DNA of 64,000 nt from Symsagittifera roscoffensis (GCF_963678635.1 NC_087066.1:44439624-44503623), one strand, 5' to 3'; shown: positions 12,377 through 23,656, numbered from the stretch's first letter. Program-made: numbers and translations. Notes: a model not told the origin generated them from the letters alone.

Positions 12377-14182
12377 ATGAGCCGACAACTTGGATCCCCA
12401 CACCGCTCAAATTCCCACCCAACCAACCTCCACACTCCAATCCCAATAATCCCACTTTTTGCTTTCCCACCACCCGATTTCCCAACTTTTATTATATCAT
12501 CAAGCACGAATTCGGATACTAACTCAGATATTTCAGTTTTATACTCCATCTCACAACTTAATAACTCTATTATAGAAACCCCTGACGAATTTGCAGACTC
12601 CGAACCATCTCCATCCAATAATTTTCAAACCAACTCCTCAGTTTTTTCAAAACCCCCTTTTCAACCAATCCCACTAAATAATTCACTCCCATCCGTTCCC
12701 TCTCCTTCTTATGCTTCGCAAGTAACCCCAACCTACTCTCCATTTCATTCCGACCGATCATCTAATAATTCTCCAGATACCCCCCAAACTTCCCAGGAAC
12801 TCGATAATTTTATCACCCTACAGCAACAGTTAATACACCCTAACACCCTCACCATACATCAAATTTCATCCACAACAGAATCCTCAAACCCACCTACTCC
12901 TACACCCTCCTCAGCTTACACTGCATCATAAGCACAATCATCCACATCCACCGAAACATCGAATAGAACTCACCGAGCTTATCGCACTTTTAAAAGAAAA
13001 TTCCCGAATCACCCATTCCCGACCAAACCCGGAACAGCCTGCGAATATATTAATCATCCACAACACACAAACACGAAAGATTTTCTAGCAATCACCTTAC
13101 CCTCATTCCCACAATATACATTAAACACACCTAAGGACACTAACGACACACGTAGTTTTGTAGATGAACATGTTTTAATGCCCACACTTCACTGGACAGC
13201 ATATTACCATTTTACTAATCCCCTTTTCCTGCCACTATCTAGTACTCATGACGATATAGAAAAGAAAAAAGATATGCTATATAGACTCACCGCAACACTA
13301 ACACCTAGACAATTTACTTATATAGGATATAAAAAATTACTAAAAACATTCACTGCACCTCGTGCTAACGAATTTACAATATAATATTACGACCATAATA
13401 TCATCCGAACTAGTCAAGACCAATTTCTAGATGACGACCGCTTCGCTAACCCACAACCAACAGAAAAATTTTTCATCAAAACGTCATATGTATTCACACT
13501 TAATATTTTTGATAGAAAATATGATCACATCATTTCTGAAGCACTAAATGATATTCAAGCTTACGAAAGTTTTAAAGACAAATTTCAGTTATTTTCACTA
13601 ACCTTTCACTTCCTTGCACCACATGAACGCGATTTGCACTGTTCACACGACATTATGTTACGCACTAAACAGACTCATACATATACATACTATCGCTTCA
13701 TACAAAATCATTTTGATTTACATACTCCATCAAGACAACCACACCATCGTTTTCAGTTTCTTAACTCGAAGTACACTTCATCATTTTTTCTTAATTTCAC
13801 CTATTGCATCAAGGATACTAACCTCCACGGCATTCTCCGCAATTATGACCCAGTAACACAAATGTATATGACATTTTGTCCCATCACGAACGCCGAAGAA
13901 TCCAGACCCTTCCTTATCCCACATGAATTTATCCAGCCTATAGAAATCCCATTATTAGAATTTGTTCACAATACTAAATATAATCACAAAATATATAACC
14001 TCATTCAAAACACACCTTATGAGTATGCAGTAGGCACCGAAGAACTAAAAACCATAAAAGCACTTCAATTGCTTTGGCCACTGCTTCAAACTAAAAACAT
14101 CATTCGCATACTAGCAAAATTACTAGCAACATCGGACATGATACACGACATCTTCCCCCACGGCTTTTTCCCAGACGATTAA
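12377..14182 (+). pseudogene. Long post-env frame (about 600 codons), unknown
   Basis: One reading frame runs from an ATG at 12377 to a TAA at 14180-14182, interrupted only by TAA at 12929-12931 and TAA at 13382-13384. The first ~190 residues are very rich in Pro, Ser, Thr and Asn. The rest (from about 12960) has balanced composition with many aromatic and His residues, several Cys, and motifs such as HFLAPHERDLHC and CPITNAEESRPF, so it looks like a folded domain. No transmembrane segment or known fold was recognised. It lies downstream of env and three bases upstream of a canonical intron. Standard Ty3/gypsy elements have no gene in this place. Confidence 0.5.
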
Positions 14183-14185
14183 CAG

Positions 14186-14270
14186 GTAAGTATAATTTAA
14201 AAATATTCTTAACTAATAAATTTAAATTAGTACTAACCATTCTTTACTCATGTTTCTTTTACATTTCTAG
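14186..14270 (+). other. Predicted 85-bp spliceosomal intron in the element's 3' region
   Basis: The donor is CAG|GTAAGT at 14183-14191. A perfect TACTAAC branch-point sequence lies at 14231-14237, followed by a pyrimidine-rich tract and the acceptor TTTCTAG ending at 14270. All signals have textbook spacing. The intron begins three bases after the stop of the post-env frame. Confidence 0.6.
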
Positions 14271-16111
14271 TCTTCATACCACGATCATCTGCAAAAAACA
14301 GAAAAGAAAAATAAAAAAAAAACTTGTTAAAATTCCTCTAAAACTTCAATAATATTTTGCACAAGACAAAATAATAAAATTCATACCAAATGTAGTAAAT
14401 TAGTTTATAAATTGTTTCCCCATAAAGCAGTAAATTTAATTACGATGAAAATTTATAACTTTAAATTTCCCCCAACAAAAAGCAGTAAATTTGAAATTCT
14501 ATGTAATAAATTGATAAAATGAAAATGCATTACTAACCTTTTGATATTTTCATTCACTCGCACAAGAATTCTATCCAAACTCGCACAGCTCGCCCACGAA
14601 GAATTGTTTAAATAATGATTTTAAGTTTCAAGTTTTCACCCTCAACAACTCTAATACACGATAACAAGTTTCGGTTCAAACTTTCCTTTAACCCGGTTGG
14701 AAAGGAATTATATACTAAACCAAACTAACCAACGCAGCTTACTAAACACCACAAATCATAAAATAACAGCATGACTAAGAAAAGAAAACCAACGGTACCC
14801 AAACCGGATTAACCCAGTTTAAAACTGGATAATTTATTCTTTTGAAGACTATTATAAAGTCTAAGAAAGAAATCATAAAACACAAAAAAGACGCAAGACA
14901 AACCCATACCAAAAACAATTTGATTTTTAAAAAAAGGACACAACCAAAGAAACATAAGAAAGACCAACATAAACCCAACATAAAACGTTATCACATAACA
15001 GGACCTCTCAAAGAAACCGCACGAAATCATACTCCCACTCCTGGCCTAACCCACCAGAGAGGACGTCCTGAGCATGCTCTATAGCCGGCCTAACCCACCG
15101 CGCTACATCCACGCTTTGTGACCACACTTCTATTTTTAATAAGAAGTACTCAAGGGTGAGTAACTCTTCAAAATAACCGAACTAAAACAAAAAAGTTTTT
15201 GTGAAAACAACTAACTAAATTCATGATTAAAAAACCGAACTAATAAAATTTTATAAAATGTAAATCATACCTTGCATTAAATAGATTGACACACAACAAC
15301 AAAGACGAACATCCAAAGACAAAGTGACTCCATCACACTCGAACAAGAATGGCTAACCACAACCGATATGCCGTCCACAATCACAACTCAAAGGATTTAG
15401 AGTGCGACTTGACTTCGCAGAAAAGGACTTCATTGAACTAGACCAATGACCACCTCGATGTTCAAGTATACGTACAGATCCGAGTTACGAGGCATCCCTT
15501 TCACACACGATCTCCACGCCATTCCCAGACGAGGTTGAACACAAAACAAGTTCTCTACATAATACAGAAAAACCCGTCATAGCCAACCATTTTGAATTCA
15601 GATTGATTTCATTGGGGAACACAGTCGTTGTCACAAGACGACACAACGATTGATGTCCCTAACTCCAGCGTCCTGGAACTTCTTTAACAAGAGAAATCGG
15701 ACAAGAATATGATGTTCGCCAAATACCAACGTTCATCGTCCATCCTTTGAATTGCAGAAAGATAATTCTAAAAACTTTGTAAAACCCGGATGGGTGGAAC
15801 CTGATCTAAACTATATTTTATGATTGGATAAATTGGATATTTTACCACTGTAAAGTATTTAATATTAACCAATCATAATCCATCTAACTAACAACCCACT
15901 TATTTGTAAGTGCTGAAATTACTTGTAATTTCAGCAGCAGAGAGATTTGAATTTAACTTAGAAATTAGTTGCCTCTCCAAGAGAACTTCAGCAGCCGCAA
16001 CAAACCAGTATACCCTAGATCTATTGAGCCTAGCAGAGACTAGTTAAACATCCTGAGACTAGAAAGTATAAGAGTAAGATTAGGATCGGTATTAGACTAA
16101 GAAGTTGCACG
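14271..16111 (+). other. Non-coding 3' region of the giant element
   Basis: A-rich sequence with no long + frame. It contains several AATAAA-like signals and the duplicated phrase GGCCTAACCCACC (15043-15055 and 15088-15100). On the - strand, the second of these reads TAGCGCGGTGGGTTAGGC, which resembles a pol III A box. This would be the place of a 3' LTR, but I find no second copy of it in the window. Confidence 0.45.
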
Positions 16112-16125
16112 AATCTATCCGGCCG
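16112..16125. repeat. Right 14-bp flanking direct repeat
   Basis: Exact second copy of the 14-mer at 419-432. Host-like sequence resumes beyond it. Confidence 0.6.
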
Positions 16126-16643
16126 AAAATAAGATAGCGTGACGAGCAGACGGTGTACCCTATCCGAAATTACTCTATGGGTTAACCACATCGGTTCTAA
16201 CTCAGATTGCCAATTTTGACAATTACCGCGCAATTTTTCCATACTATTAACGCGTAAGCGTAAATTTCATACGACTTAAGATTGTTCTAATTTGAATAGA
16301 AGCTTGTTATTTATACAAATCAGGCCTAATTGCATTGAAACATGCGACTTTATATAGTGCGTGGGGGATGACTTCCAAAAAATCTCATAAAAAAATCTTT
16401 TCATTCTTTGTTTTGAAAATTTCATCAATTTGATTCAAAGCCAACACTACCACATAGACCTTAAAACGCTGTTAGAACATTCAAGCGATCGCCCTGATAC
16501 AAACAGTTTTGTTGTTTTTGAGCTCAATTTGGTTTTGCGTAACTTTTGTGCACTGCAGCCAAGTTTTTGGATGCAAATGGCGTTTTGAGCATTTATTGAG
16601 AAGAGAACATAGTGTTTGTACACTTCCTTTCATTGCTTATTAG
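16126..16643. other. Host non-coding sequence upstream of the tyrosinase exon
   Basis: No gene signal until the acceptor TTATTAG ending at 16643. If the flanking 14-mer is a target duplication, this stretch was once continuous with 1-432, and the giant element would lie in or beside the tyrosinase gene. Confidence 0.4.
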
Positions 16644-19190
16644 CGGCTAGTAATTGAGGAGGCAGAGGGTGCACATGGGGACATGGGGCTGAATGAGTTC
16701 GCCAGTTTTGATCCCATATTCTTCCTCCACCACTCCAACGTGGACAGGGTCTTCTGGGTGTGGCAGAAGAAGTGGGGCCACACTGAACACATACAAGTGG
16801 ACAAAGATAGTCCATGTCATACATGATTATTTTTCGTTATTTTACACAAGTGTTGGGTATTTTTACCTAATTGTGAGTTTAGCGATAAAAATGAGTGCCT
16901 ATTATTATGCAAAAGCTGTTTCAATTAAGTGTTCATTCAAATGAAAAACAAAGTTTTGTTAAATCAGTAGTTTAAAATGGGGTGCTTGCGCAGGGATGCA
17001 CATGTACTAACAGATCGAATTTAATTCTAAAATTACAACGGAGAATATAAAATTATAAGGCGATATCTTCAACAAACACTTTCAAAATTTCCAGAAGAAA
17101 ACATTATTGATAAGTACAAGTTAGTAAAGTTTAAGGATGTTCATTGGTAGGAAAACGGTATCTTTCAGTGCTCAAAGTGTTTAATTTGGTGTATAGACAT
17201 TTGTATCCTTCACCAAACTGTCCGAAGTTAAAAAAATTGTACCAGACTTTTGTGTCCCAGATAAAATTACCCGAAATCGCTCTGAAAACTTTTTCTTTTG
17301 ATCTTGTGATATTTGATGCTTTGTTTTTTTTGCTTTTGTTTGATTGTTCTATATTTGGGTTATGTTCTGATCAAACAACCGTAGAACAGTCAAACCGATA
17401 CAAAATTTTCAAAAAGAAATAATTGTATTTTCAAAGCGCATTTAGCCGAGCGGTACAGTCATTAGTTACACGATCCACCGATCCGAAGGTCTAGTCTCGA
17501 GTAGGACAAAATCTGTCGTGTTTTGCAAAATTTTTGAAATTTAAAAGCCCGAAATTAGGTAAAATAAGGCAAATTTGAAATGAATTGACTCGTTGGGCCA
17601 AAAAAGGGGCTGGTAAAAATTGACCATCTTTCCGTTTTCAAAACAGGTCTAGCTTAATTTAAAAAAAGTTGTAGAAATAGTTTAACTAGAAAAATTTGTT
17701 GCTTTGCAATTTAAGCTTTGGAGAAGAATTTGATCTAGAATCATCATGTGACACTGCTGCTGCACGCTTTTAACAAGTTTCACATAAAGTGGTTTTTAAT
17801 AACGAGACAATTTTTGCCTGGCACCCTTTTTGAATGAAATATTTTGGCATTTTGCTATCAAGCATGGAACTTTTCGATGAGTTTTGAAATTATGTGTGTG
17901 TGGCGTTCATATTTTTTTAAAAAAAAGACCCATTCCAACTTTCAACAGCATTTTGGCTCTCGTTTTTCCGGTTAGAACACCTTAAGAACAACTCCAGCAG
18001 TCAAAGTACAATCTGGGATTTTGTCATGCTCCATTTGCCTCCGAGATTCGACCAATGAAATTATACCAAATTTGTTGAAAATTGGATGGGGTGTCTCTTT
18101 GCATGTCTTCTGAAGAGTTTCAAATGCAGTAGAGTTGTTAATTTTTGGCCAGAAAGTGGTACTTGGACATGCTCATGGAAACTTCAGGTCTAACTTATAG
18201 GTAATTGTATTGCCAGTAGACTGAATGTGACGCTAGATTCTTTGGCATAATTGAAAGTAGCAGTATTGAATGTGTACTTTTCTGGATTTCAAAGTAAACA
18301 CATTTTTGACCGTTATATCGAAATCAATGGTGTTCATTGTGAAATTCTATGCCGCAAACGCTCGAAAATTGGGTATAGGTGTCTAGTCGGACTTAATTGA
18401 GCGCACGAGAGTCATTGTGATCATTCTAGATTTGCATTAAACTGTCAAGTTTTATGAGTACTGAAGGTAGGTTTATGAGTCTGATTTCTTGAATTGACGT
18501 TTTTTTAGAAGGAACATCAGATGAAACAGGACCGTCGCTGCATCAAACACAAGATCAGATTTTGGACATGAACACCCTTCTCTACCCTTTTCTTAAACGA
18601 GTTTAGGCAAGTTGTGACGGGGGCAAAGACGGTTTCAACATTGAGACCCAACTAGGCTACACGTACACAATTGGTAGCAATGACCAAGAAGTTTGGCCAA
18701 AGCCTAAAATGATGAGGAAAACTACTTTTGAAGCTGATAGTTTCGAAACAGAGATCGAATCGTTAGACGATAAAATAGAAATTCGAACTTTCAATAGCAG
18801 ACAGTTTTATTTTATAGTAAAAGATATTGACAAAACTGAGCATGAAGGTAGTTTCATGGTCTGTTTACGCGTCAAAACAAAGATGGAATGTGGGTGACAT
18901 TGGGAAAAGCTGGGGTACTGAATAGAGGTGACCCTAAAAACTGTCCAAACTGTTTGAAATGGCCAATATGGTCGTCTAAAATTCCATTCAATATCAAGAC
19001 TTTCACTGAATCTTCAGGAGATTTGAAGTTGTATGTGATCACGAAGAATCTTTCGAGTTTAAAAAACAATGTAGCTGAACTTGATTTGGCTCAGACGAAT
19101 TGGAAACATGAAGTGCTAACCGATGAATGTAGCCTATATAGAGACAAAAATGTTTTATTTTGCGTTTCACCCCCAAGCAGTCGCAACCAA
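16644..19190 (+). pseudogene. Tyrosinase (CuB and C-terminal part), with stop and frameshift
   Basis: Type-3 copper oxidase that hydroxylates phenols and oxidises catechols, usually in pigment, cuticle or shell formation. The exon at about 16644-16809 encodes the copper-B site, DPIFFLHHSNVDR followed by VFWVWQ, with the His pair and the Asn/Asp-Arg of the family. The second exon (18509-19190; acceptor TTTTTTAG, donor CAA|GTAAGA) continues with LLYPF, then LGYTYTIG (the conserved 'GYTY' after CuB), and a C-terminal beta domain with GVLNRGDP and a CPNC pair. It has an in-frame TAG at 18604-18606 and a one-base frame change near 18880. Either the gene is decaying or these are base-call errors. 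The exon carrying copper site A is not in the window. Confidence 0.8.
17436..17508 (+). repeat. tRNA-like SINE head
   Basis: TTAGCCGAGCGGTACA matches a pol III A box, with a degenerate B box (GGTCTAGTCTC) about 35 bases on. The ends do not pair as a tRNA acceptor stem, so this is more likely a tRNA-derived SINE than a tRNA gene. It lies in the tyrosinase intron. Confidence 0.35.
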
Positions 19191-19240
19191 GTAAGAATAA
19201 ACTAGAAAAGTATTTGAAAACAGTATTTCATTTTTTTTTA

Positions 19241-20287
19241 AATTAGGAGAACTTTGCAAGTTTGTTGCTTTTCTTGGTGCGTTTCACGCAAATCTGTACT
19301 TTTTTTGCTTGAGCATACAGAGTTTGCTTGAGCACCTGGATTGTTTTGAGTTGTCACAATGAGGCATTGCGTGAAACTACATTTTGTTTTCAAGTTTTTT
19401 TCTGAAGAAGTCTTGTATTATTTTGTTTTTATCCACACTAAATCAGTTACCTGGTTAGCAATTTTAGCAATTCAGACACAAATTAAATTTTGGTGTGAGT
19501 GCAGTATGCCGAGACGTATCAGTAAATTATCATATCAGTAATTCGAATCATGAAACAATTGCGTAACAATTACGTAACAATTGCATGAATGAATTAAATT
19601 GAAAGAGTTTTCACGCTAAATGACTGCAAAATTCTTTTTCCTTAGCTGTATAAATTAATTTACAACAATGTTCCTCATTATTCTTGTCAAGTTGAGGGGT
19701 CAACTAATAAAAAACGTTCTTAGTTTGAAAACGTTGTTACTTTGAAAAATATATTTTCGTTAACTGAACACAATTTTTTTTTACAGTTTTCGGTTTACTG
19801 ATCACGATAATTCATTTTCAGTTTACTGATCTAGTCTGCTCGTTTTTTAGTTGCCGGTACATCAGTGTTTACTAATTTTTAGTTTACGTCTTAATTACAA
19901 GCTGATTTTGTCTATGGACGGTTTGTTATTTTTTTTACAGTGTAATGAACGTTGTAAAGACTCTTATTTTGGTCTTGGTGATTGTTTATTTTTGAAATTC
20001 TTAATTTAAAAAAAAACAATACTGCACTCACACCAAAACTTAATTTGTGTCTGAATTGCTAAAATTGCTAACCAGGTAACTGATTTAGTGTGGATAAAAA
20101 CAAAATAATACAAGACTTCTTCAGAAAAAAACTTGAAAACAAAATGTAGTTTCACGCAATGGCGCATTGTGACAACTCCAAACAATCCATGTGCTCAAGC
20201 AAACTCTGTGTGCTCAAACAAAAAAGTACAGGTTTGCCTGAAACGCACCAAGAAAAGCAACAAACTTGCAAAGTTCTCCTAATTTTA
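19241..20287. repeat. Long inverted repeat, 266-268 bp arms around a 513-bp centre
   Basis: Left arm 19241-19506 and right arm 20020-20287 are near-identical reverse complements. For example, GGTGTGAGTGCAGTA at the left arm's end is mirrored by TACTGCACTCACACC at the right arm's start, and TAGGAGAACTTTGCAAG by CTTGCAAAGTTCTCCTA. Only scattered substitutions separate them. It could be a fold-back transposon or two head-to-head copies of one repeat. The transcript would form a very stable hairpin. Confidence 0.85.
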
Positions 20288-20700
20288 AAAGAATGGAAAT
20301 ATTGTTTTTGGAAGTTTTGAATTTCTCAAAATTATTCACACTCAATTTTGATTTATCTCGGGTTGACTTTGATTTTTTGAGCTTAAATCCTATGCTAAAA
20401 GGAAGACATACTCCACTATCCAACAGCAAAATTGTAAAGGTCACAAAAAACGCGATCGACTTCTAGTTTCGATTTTAATGTGCTGACTTCCCAGCGGAAT
20501 GAAAAACTTAAATTTTGATCCAGTTTTCTGAAATTGGGTTAACTCGACAAAAAGATCCTCAATCTTAAAGAGCTTCGAGGACAAATATTTTGTCTGTAAG
20601 ACTTTTAAAAAAACAAGCCATTTTTTTCTGTTATTTGCATTCATTACTTCTTTTCCAATTTTTTTTATTGGATTGCTCTGAAACCCCCAAAAAAGTAACG
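20280..20700 (+). repeat. Dispersed repeat copy ('AAAAGGAAG...CTTCTAGTTTC' family)
   Basis: Resembles stretches at about 41200-41430, 42850-43070, 43250-43480, 48270-48730 and 54300-54760. All share, in order, a 'GCTAAAAGGAAGRCA' block, 'GTCA-AAAAACG-GATCGACTTCTAG', 'CAGCGGAAT', 'TCTCAAATTGGGTTA' and 'AAATTCAAAGAGCTT' blocks. Non-coding and of unknown class. Confidence 0.55.
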
Positions 20701-21947
20701 TTTCAATAAATCTTGATCAAATTTTTTTTCTTTGTTTTAAACGTTTCGTGCAATTTCAGCTGTGATTGGATGGATCATTGTTCATTTCAAACAGTGTTTT
20801 TTTTTTCAAACAAATAACAATTGTGTTATATAGCGTTTTCAGTTTTTTTCCTACCAAAGTATCAAAATTTGCATTTCAGTTCTCACATTTTAATCGTGAA
20901 AACCAGTGCTAATTCTGTCAGATTTCTGGTACCGCATATCATCAACAGCAGTTTTGTTTTCTTCAGAAATCATTCGGAAAATGAGATGATGTAAGCTAAT
21001 GGCTTTTTTGATTGAAATTAGCCGAGAAGCATCGCTTTGCTGAATTTTTTTTTTAGTTCGACTGTTTTCTACTTGCTTTTTTAGTGGATTTAGATCTGAG
21101 TAAAACACTGAGACGATACTCTAACGCATTTGAAAAACTCAAGCTAAGAACTTTTTTAATTTACTTGTTATTTCAATTATCGTAACTTCTTTTATCTATT
21201 TGCGTAAACTCCAAATCGTAATTAGGAATGAATTGAAGGTGCCAATTTTTCCGAAAGTTGAATACGAAAACTGAAATTAATTTTCTTTTTTTAATGGAGC
21301 TAGTCGCAAAAATGCCAAACTGGTGAGATAAAAGATGGGATCTTTATGTTTACCCATGCTATTTACCTTTTTTGCTTTTTTAAAAATCTCCCCAAGCAAC
21401 TATCAAACTTGAAAACAAGATTATAATTGTTCCGACCATTGAAAATGGGAGGAACTTCGTGATCGAATGTGTTTTAATTTTTTTGTTTGTTCTCACAAAC
21501 TTATGTACCATAAAAAGTCATCGAATTGAGTCCAATGACAAGTTTTTGAAGCCTTTCAATTGTGATCTGATTGACATCAAAAAATTTTGAAAAAATAACT
21601 CAGAGTATAGAAAAACCCATTCAAAATAATTGATTTACGGTCTTATTTCGAGCTTCTTAAGTTAGCGAATTGGCTCTTTTCGTTTTCCATCAAAAATTAT
21701 TTACTGAAAATAATTATCTGAATGTGTGGAGAGGCGTGTTATGTAAAAGCCCTGTCAATCTTGATTTGAATTACTTTTTAAAATTTTCAAAATTGTGTCC
21801 CATTTTCGAGAAAAACTTATATGGAATGTTTGAGTTTTAGTCCAACTTTGAGCGAGTAAAGCAAGTGAGCAGGCTTCTTTAAGAAACATAAGCCATATAA
21901 CTTTAATTTGCTTTAGTAAAAAAATTTCTTGTTTTGTTTAATGTACC

Positions 21948-22196
21948 GTTACAGTACATTAAACACATCGGGCGACGAGTTTTTGTCGAAAAACGATTTA
22001 AGACAAAACAGAAATTCAGAAAATCATTTTTTTTTAAGAATTTTTTTTCCAAACACAGAGCAGTTAGCGCCGTTTTTAGAATAAGAATTTAAAAATTTAA
22101 AAAAAAATTCTGAAAAAACTGATTTTTTTGAATTTCTGTTTGTCTTAAATCCTTTTTGGACAAAAACTCGTCGCCCGTACTGTAATGTACTGTAAC
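21948..22196. mobile_element. Fold-back MITE with long terminal inverted repeats
   Basis: About 249 bp. The left end GTTACAGTACATTA runs through GGGCGACGAGTTTTTGTC and GATTTAAGACAAA; the right end is the reverse complement of these blocks. The arms are about 90 bp and cover most of the element. No coding capacity. A clear target-site duplication is not visible. Confidence 0.7.
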
Positions 22197-23656
22197 TGTC
22201 GCATATGGCTAAATTTCAGGTTTTTTCGCCAATCCTTTTATCACACTAAGAACAAAAAAAAACACAAATTTGAAAAAAAAAACATGAAAAAACTGTTTAC
22301 ATACTCTGAGTAACTATTAACTTTTTGGATTTTTTGATGTTTTCAAAATACGTGGCTTTCGATATTCTGAAAATCTTGTTGAGAATTAAAAAATATTTAA
22401 AAACGATATCTTTTTGCTGCAAACTACTGTTTTTGCTAAGACGCTAAAAACTTATGTTAAAGTCTTGGAAATATTGCACTAGAAGCTAGATGCAGCTTTT
22501 AAGAGTAAAAACACATTGGTACAGTGTGTTTCCGGACCTCAATTAAGAAACTAGAGCAATCTTTGAAGCACAAGTGCAAAATTTGAAACCATACTGCAGT
22601 ATTTGAACCAGTAGTTCAATTTTTAAAACAATAAAGCAAAATTTTTCCTTGAAAAATCCATCAAAACGATTTAAAACAAAAATAGCCGGTTACTATGCAA
22701 TTTTTTTCTTAATATTAATGTTTTTTTATGAGAAAATAATCAAAAGCGTAGAAAGTGGCCAAATTGAACATTATTGACACTAATTTTGTTCTTAAAAATT
22801 GAATAATAAACAAAAAAAAAGTTTTTTTTTGCGTAACAATTTTCATTTTTTTTCTAACAAAAGTTATAATTGCAAAGCAAGCGCTTTATGAAGTTTTCAA
22901 AACTAATTTTTCCATAACAAACATGTTTTTTTAGGGCCTAAATGATCAATTTTTAACAACAAACGTTACTCAAACACTTTACTGGCTGGAAAAGTAGATC
23001 AAAATTTAAAAGTCTAAACAAATTTTTCTAAAAAACCGTGAATTATTTTTTGAATTTTTTCGATGTGATAATGGGAAAAATTTTTCAACTGAAGTGTTTC
23101 ATACCAAATTATACCAACAGATTATAATGTCTCACAAAAATTGTTCATTTGCCGACTCTGTGTGACTCGAATCGTTAACATAATTTTTCGATGCAATACA
23201 TAGCTGCTGCTCATCTACTACATAACGTTCAGATTTAACGTAGTGATAATTTGATGTATTGCATAAAAAAAATTGCGTCGTGGCTAAAAACACAATTCTG
23301 GTAAGCAGGACCATAAAATTTAATATCTTTTTTTGTAAAAGATACCGTTTTTTTTAAATGTCCGTTTAATTTCTGAAACCCAGTATTAGTGAAGGCAACG
23401 ATGAAGGGGGATATTTTCTCTCAAATGAGGCTCCTCCTGAAAAATTGCTCTGTTCTATACTCAGATGATGACAAATAAAATTCATCTAAGAAATTGTTAT
23501 CATAAAAAAATTTGAATTTTTTGCACGCAAACTCAACAAAACATTTTTTTTCACGCATGCGTACATATGAACATTTTTTAAAAAATCGTCTAAAGTTGAT
23601 AAGGGTTGATAAATTGATAATGGTTTTATGATAAAGACGATAGAGTCGATTTATCA

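Larger units (their letters stand above)
433..16111 (+). mobile_element. Giant env-bearing Ty3/gypsy-like retroelement, degraded, no LTRs seen
   Basis: About 15.7 kb of sequence with a strongly A-rich sense strand. The order is gag (zinc knuckle), aspartic protease, reverse transcriptase with YLDD, RNase H, integrase with HHCC and a GPY-type C-terminus, then hydrophobic and Pro/Ser/Thr-rich frames, an envelope-like glycoprotein, a further ~600-codon frame, an 85-bp intron and about 1.8 kb of non-coding 3' sequence. The pol order (PR-RT-RH-IN) is that of Ty3/gypsy elements. Frames are interrupted at about 1286, 1850, 1920, 3084, 3790, 4295, 5670, 7000, 9086, 9490, 10450-10478, 11800, 12240, 12929 and 13382, so this copy cannot be active as written. 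Gag is open right up to the left edge, which suggests 5' truncation. No long terminal repeat was found by eye. Confidence 0.85.

Noticed and set aside
1286-13384. Alternative genetic code in which TAA/TGA are sense
   Set aside because: Host exons in the same window use TGA as a proper terminator (claudin-like, four-transmembrane, CXC and GST genes), and the element also has frameshifts. Decay is simpler.
433-16111. Long terminal repeats of the giant element
   Set aside because: I looked for a matching block between the left edge or 7595-8188 and 14271-16111. Only the 14-mer flanks and short A-rich similarities were found.
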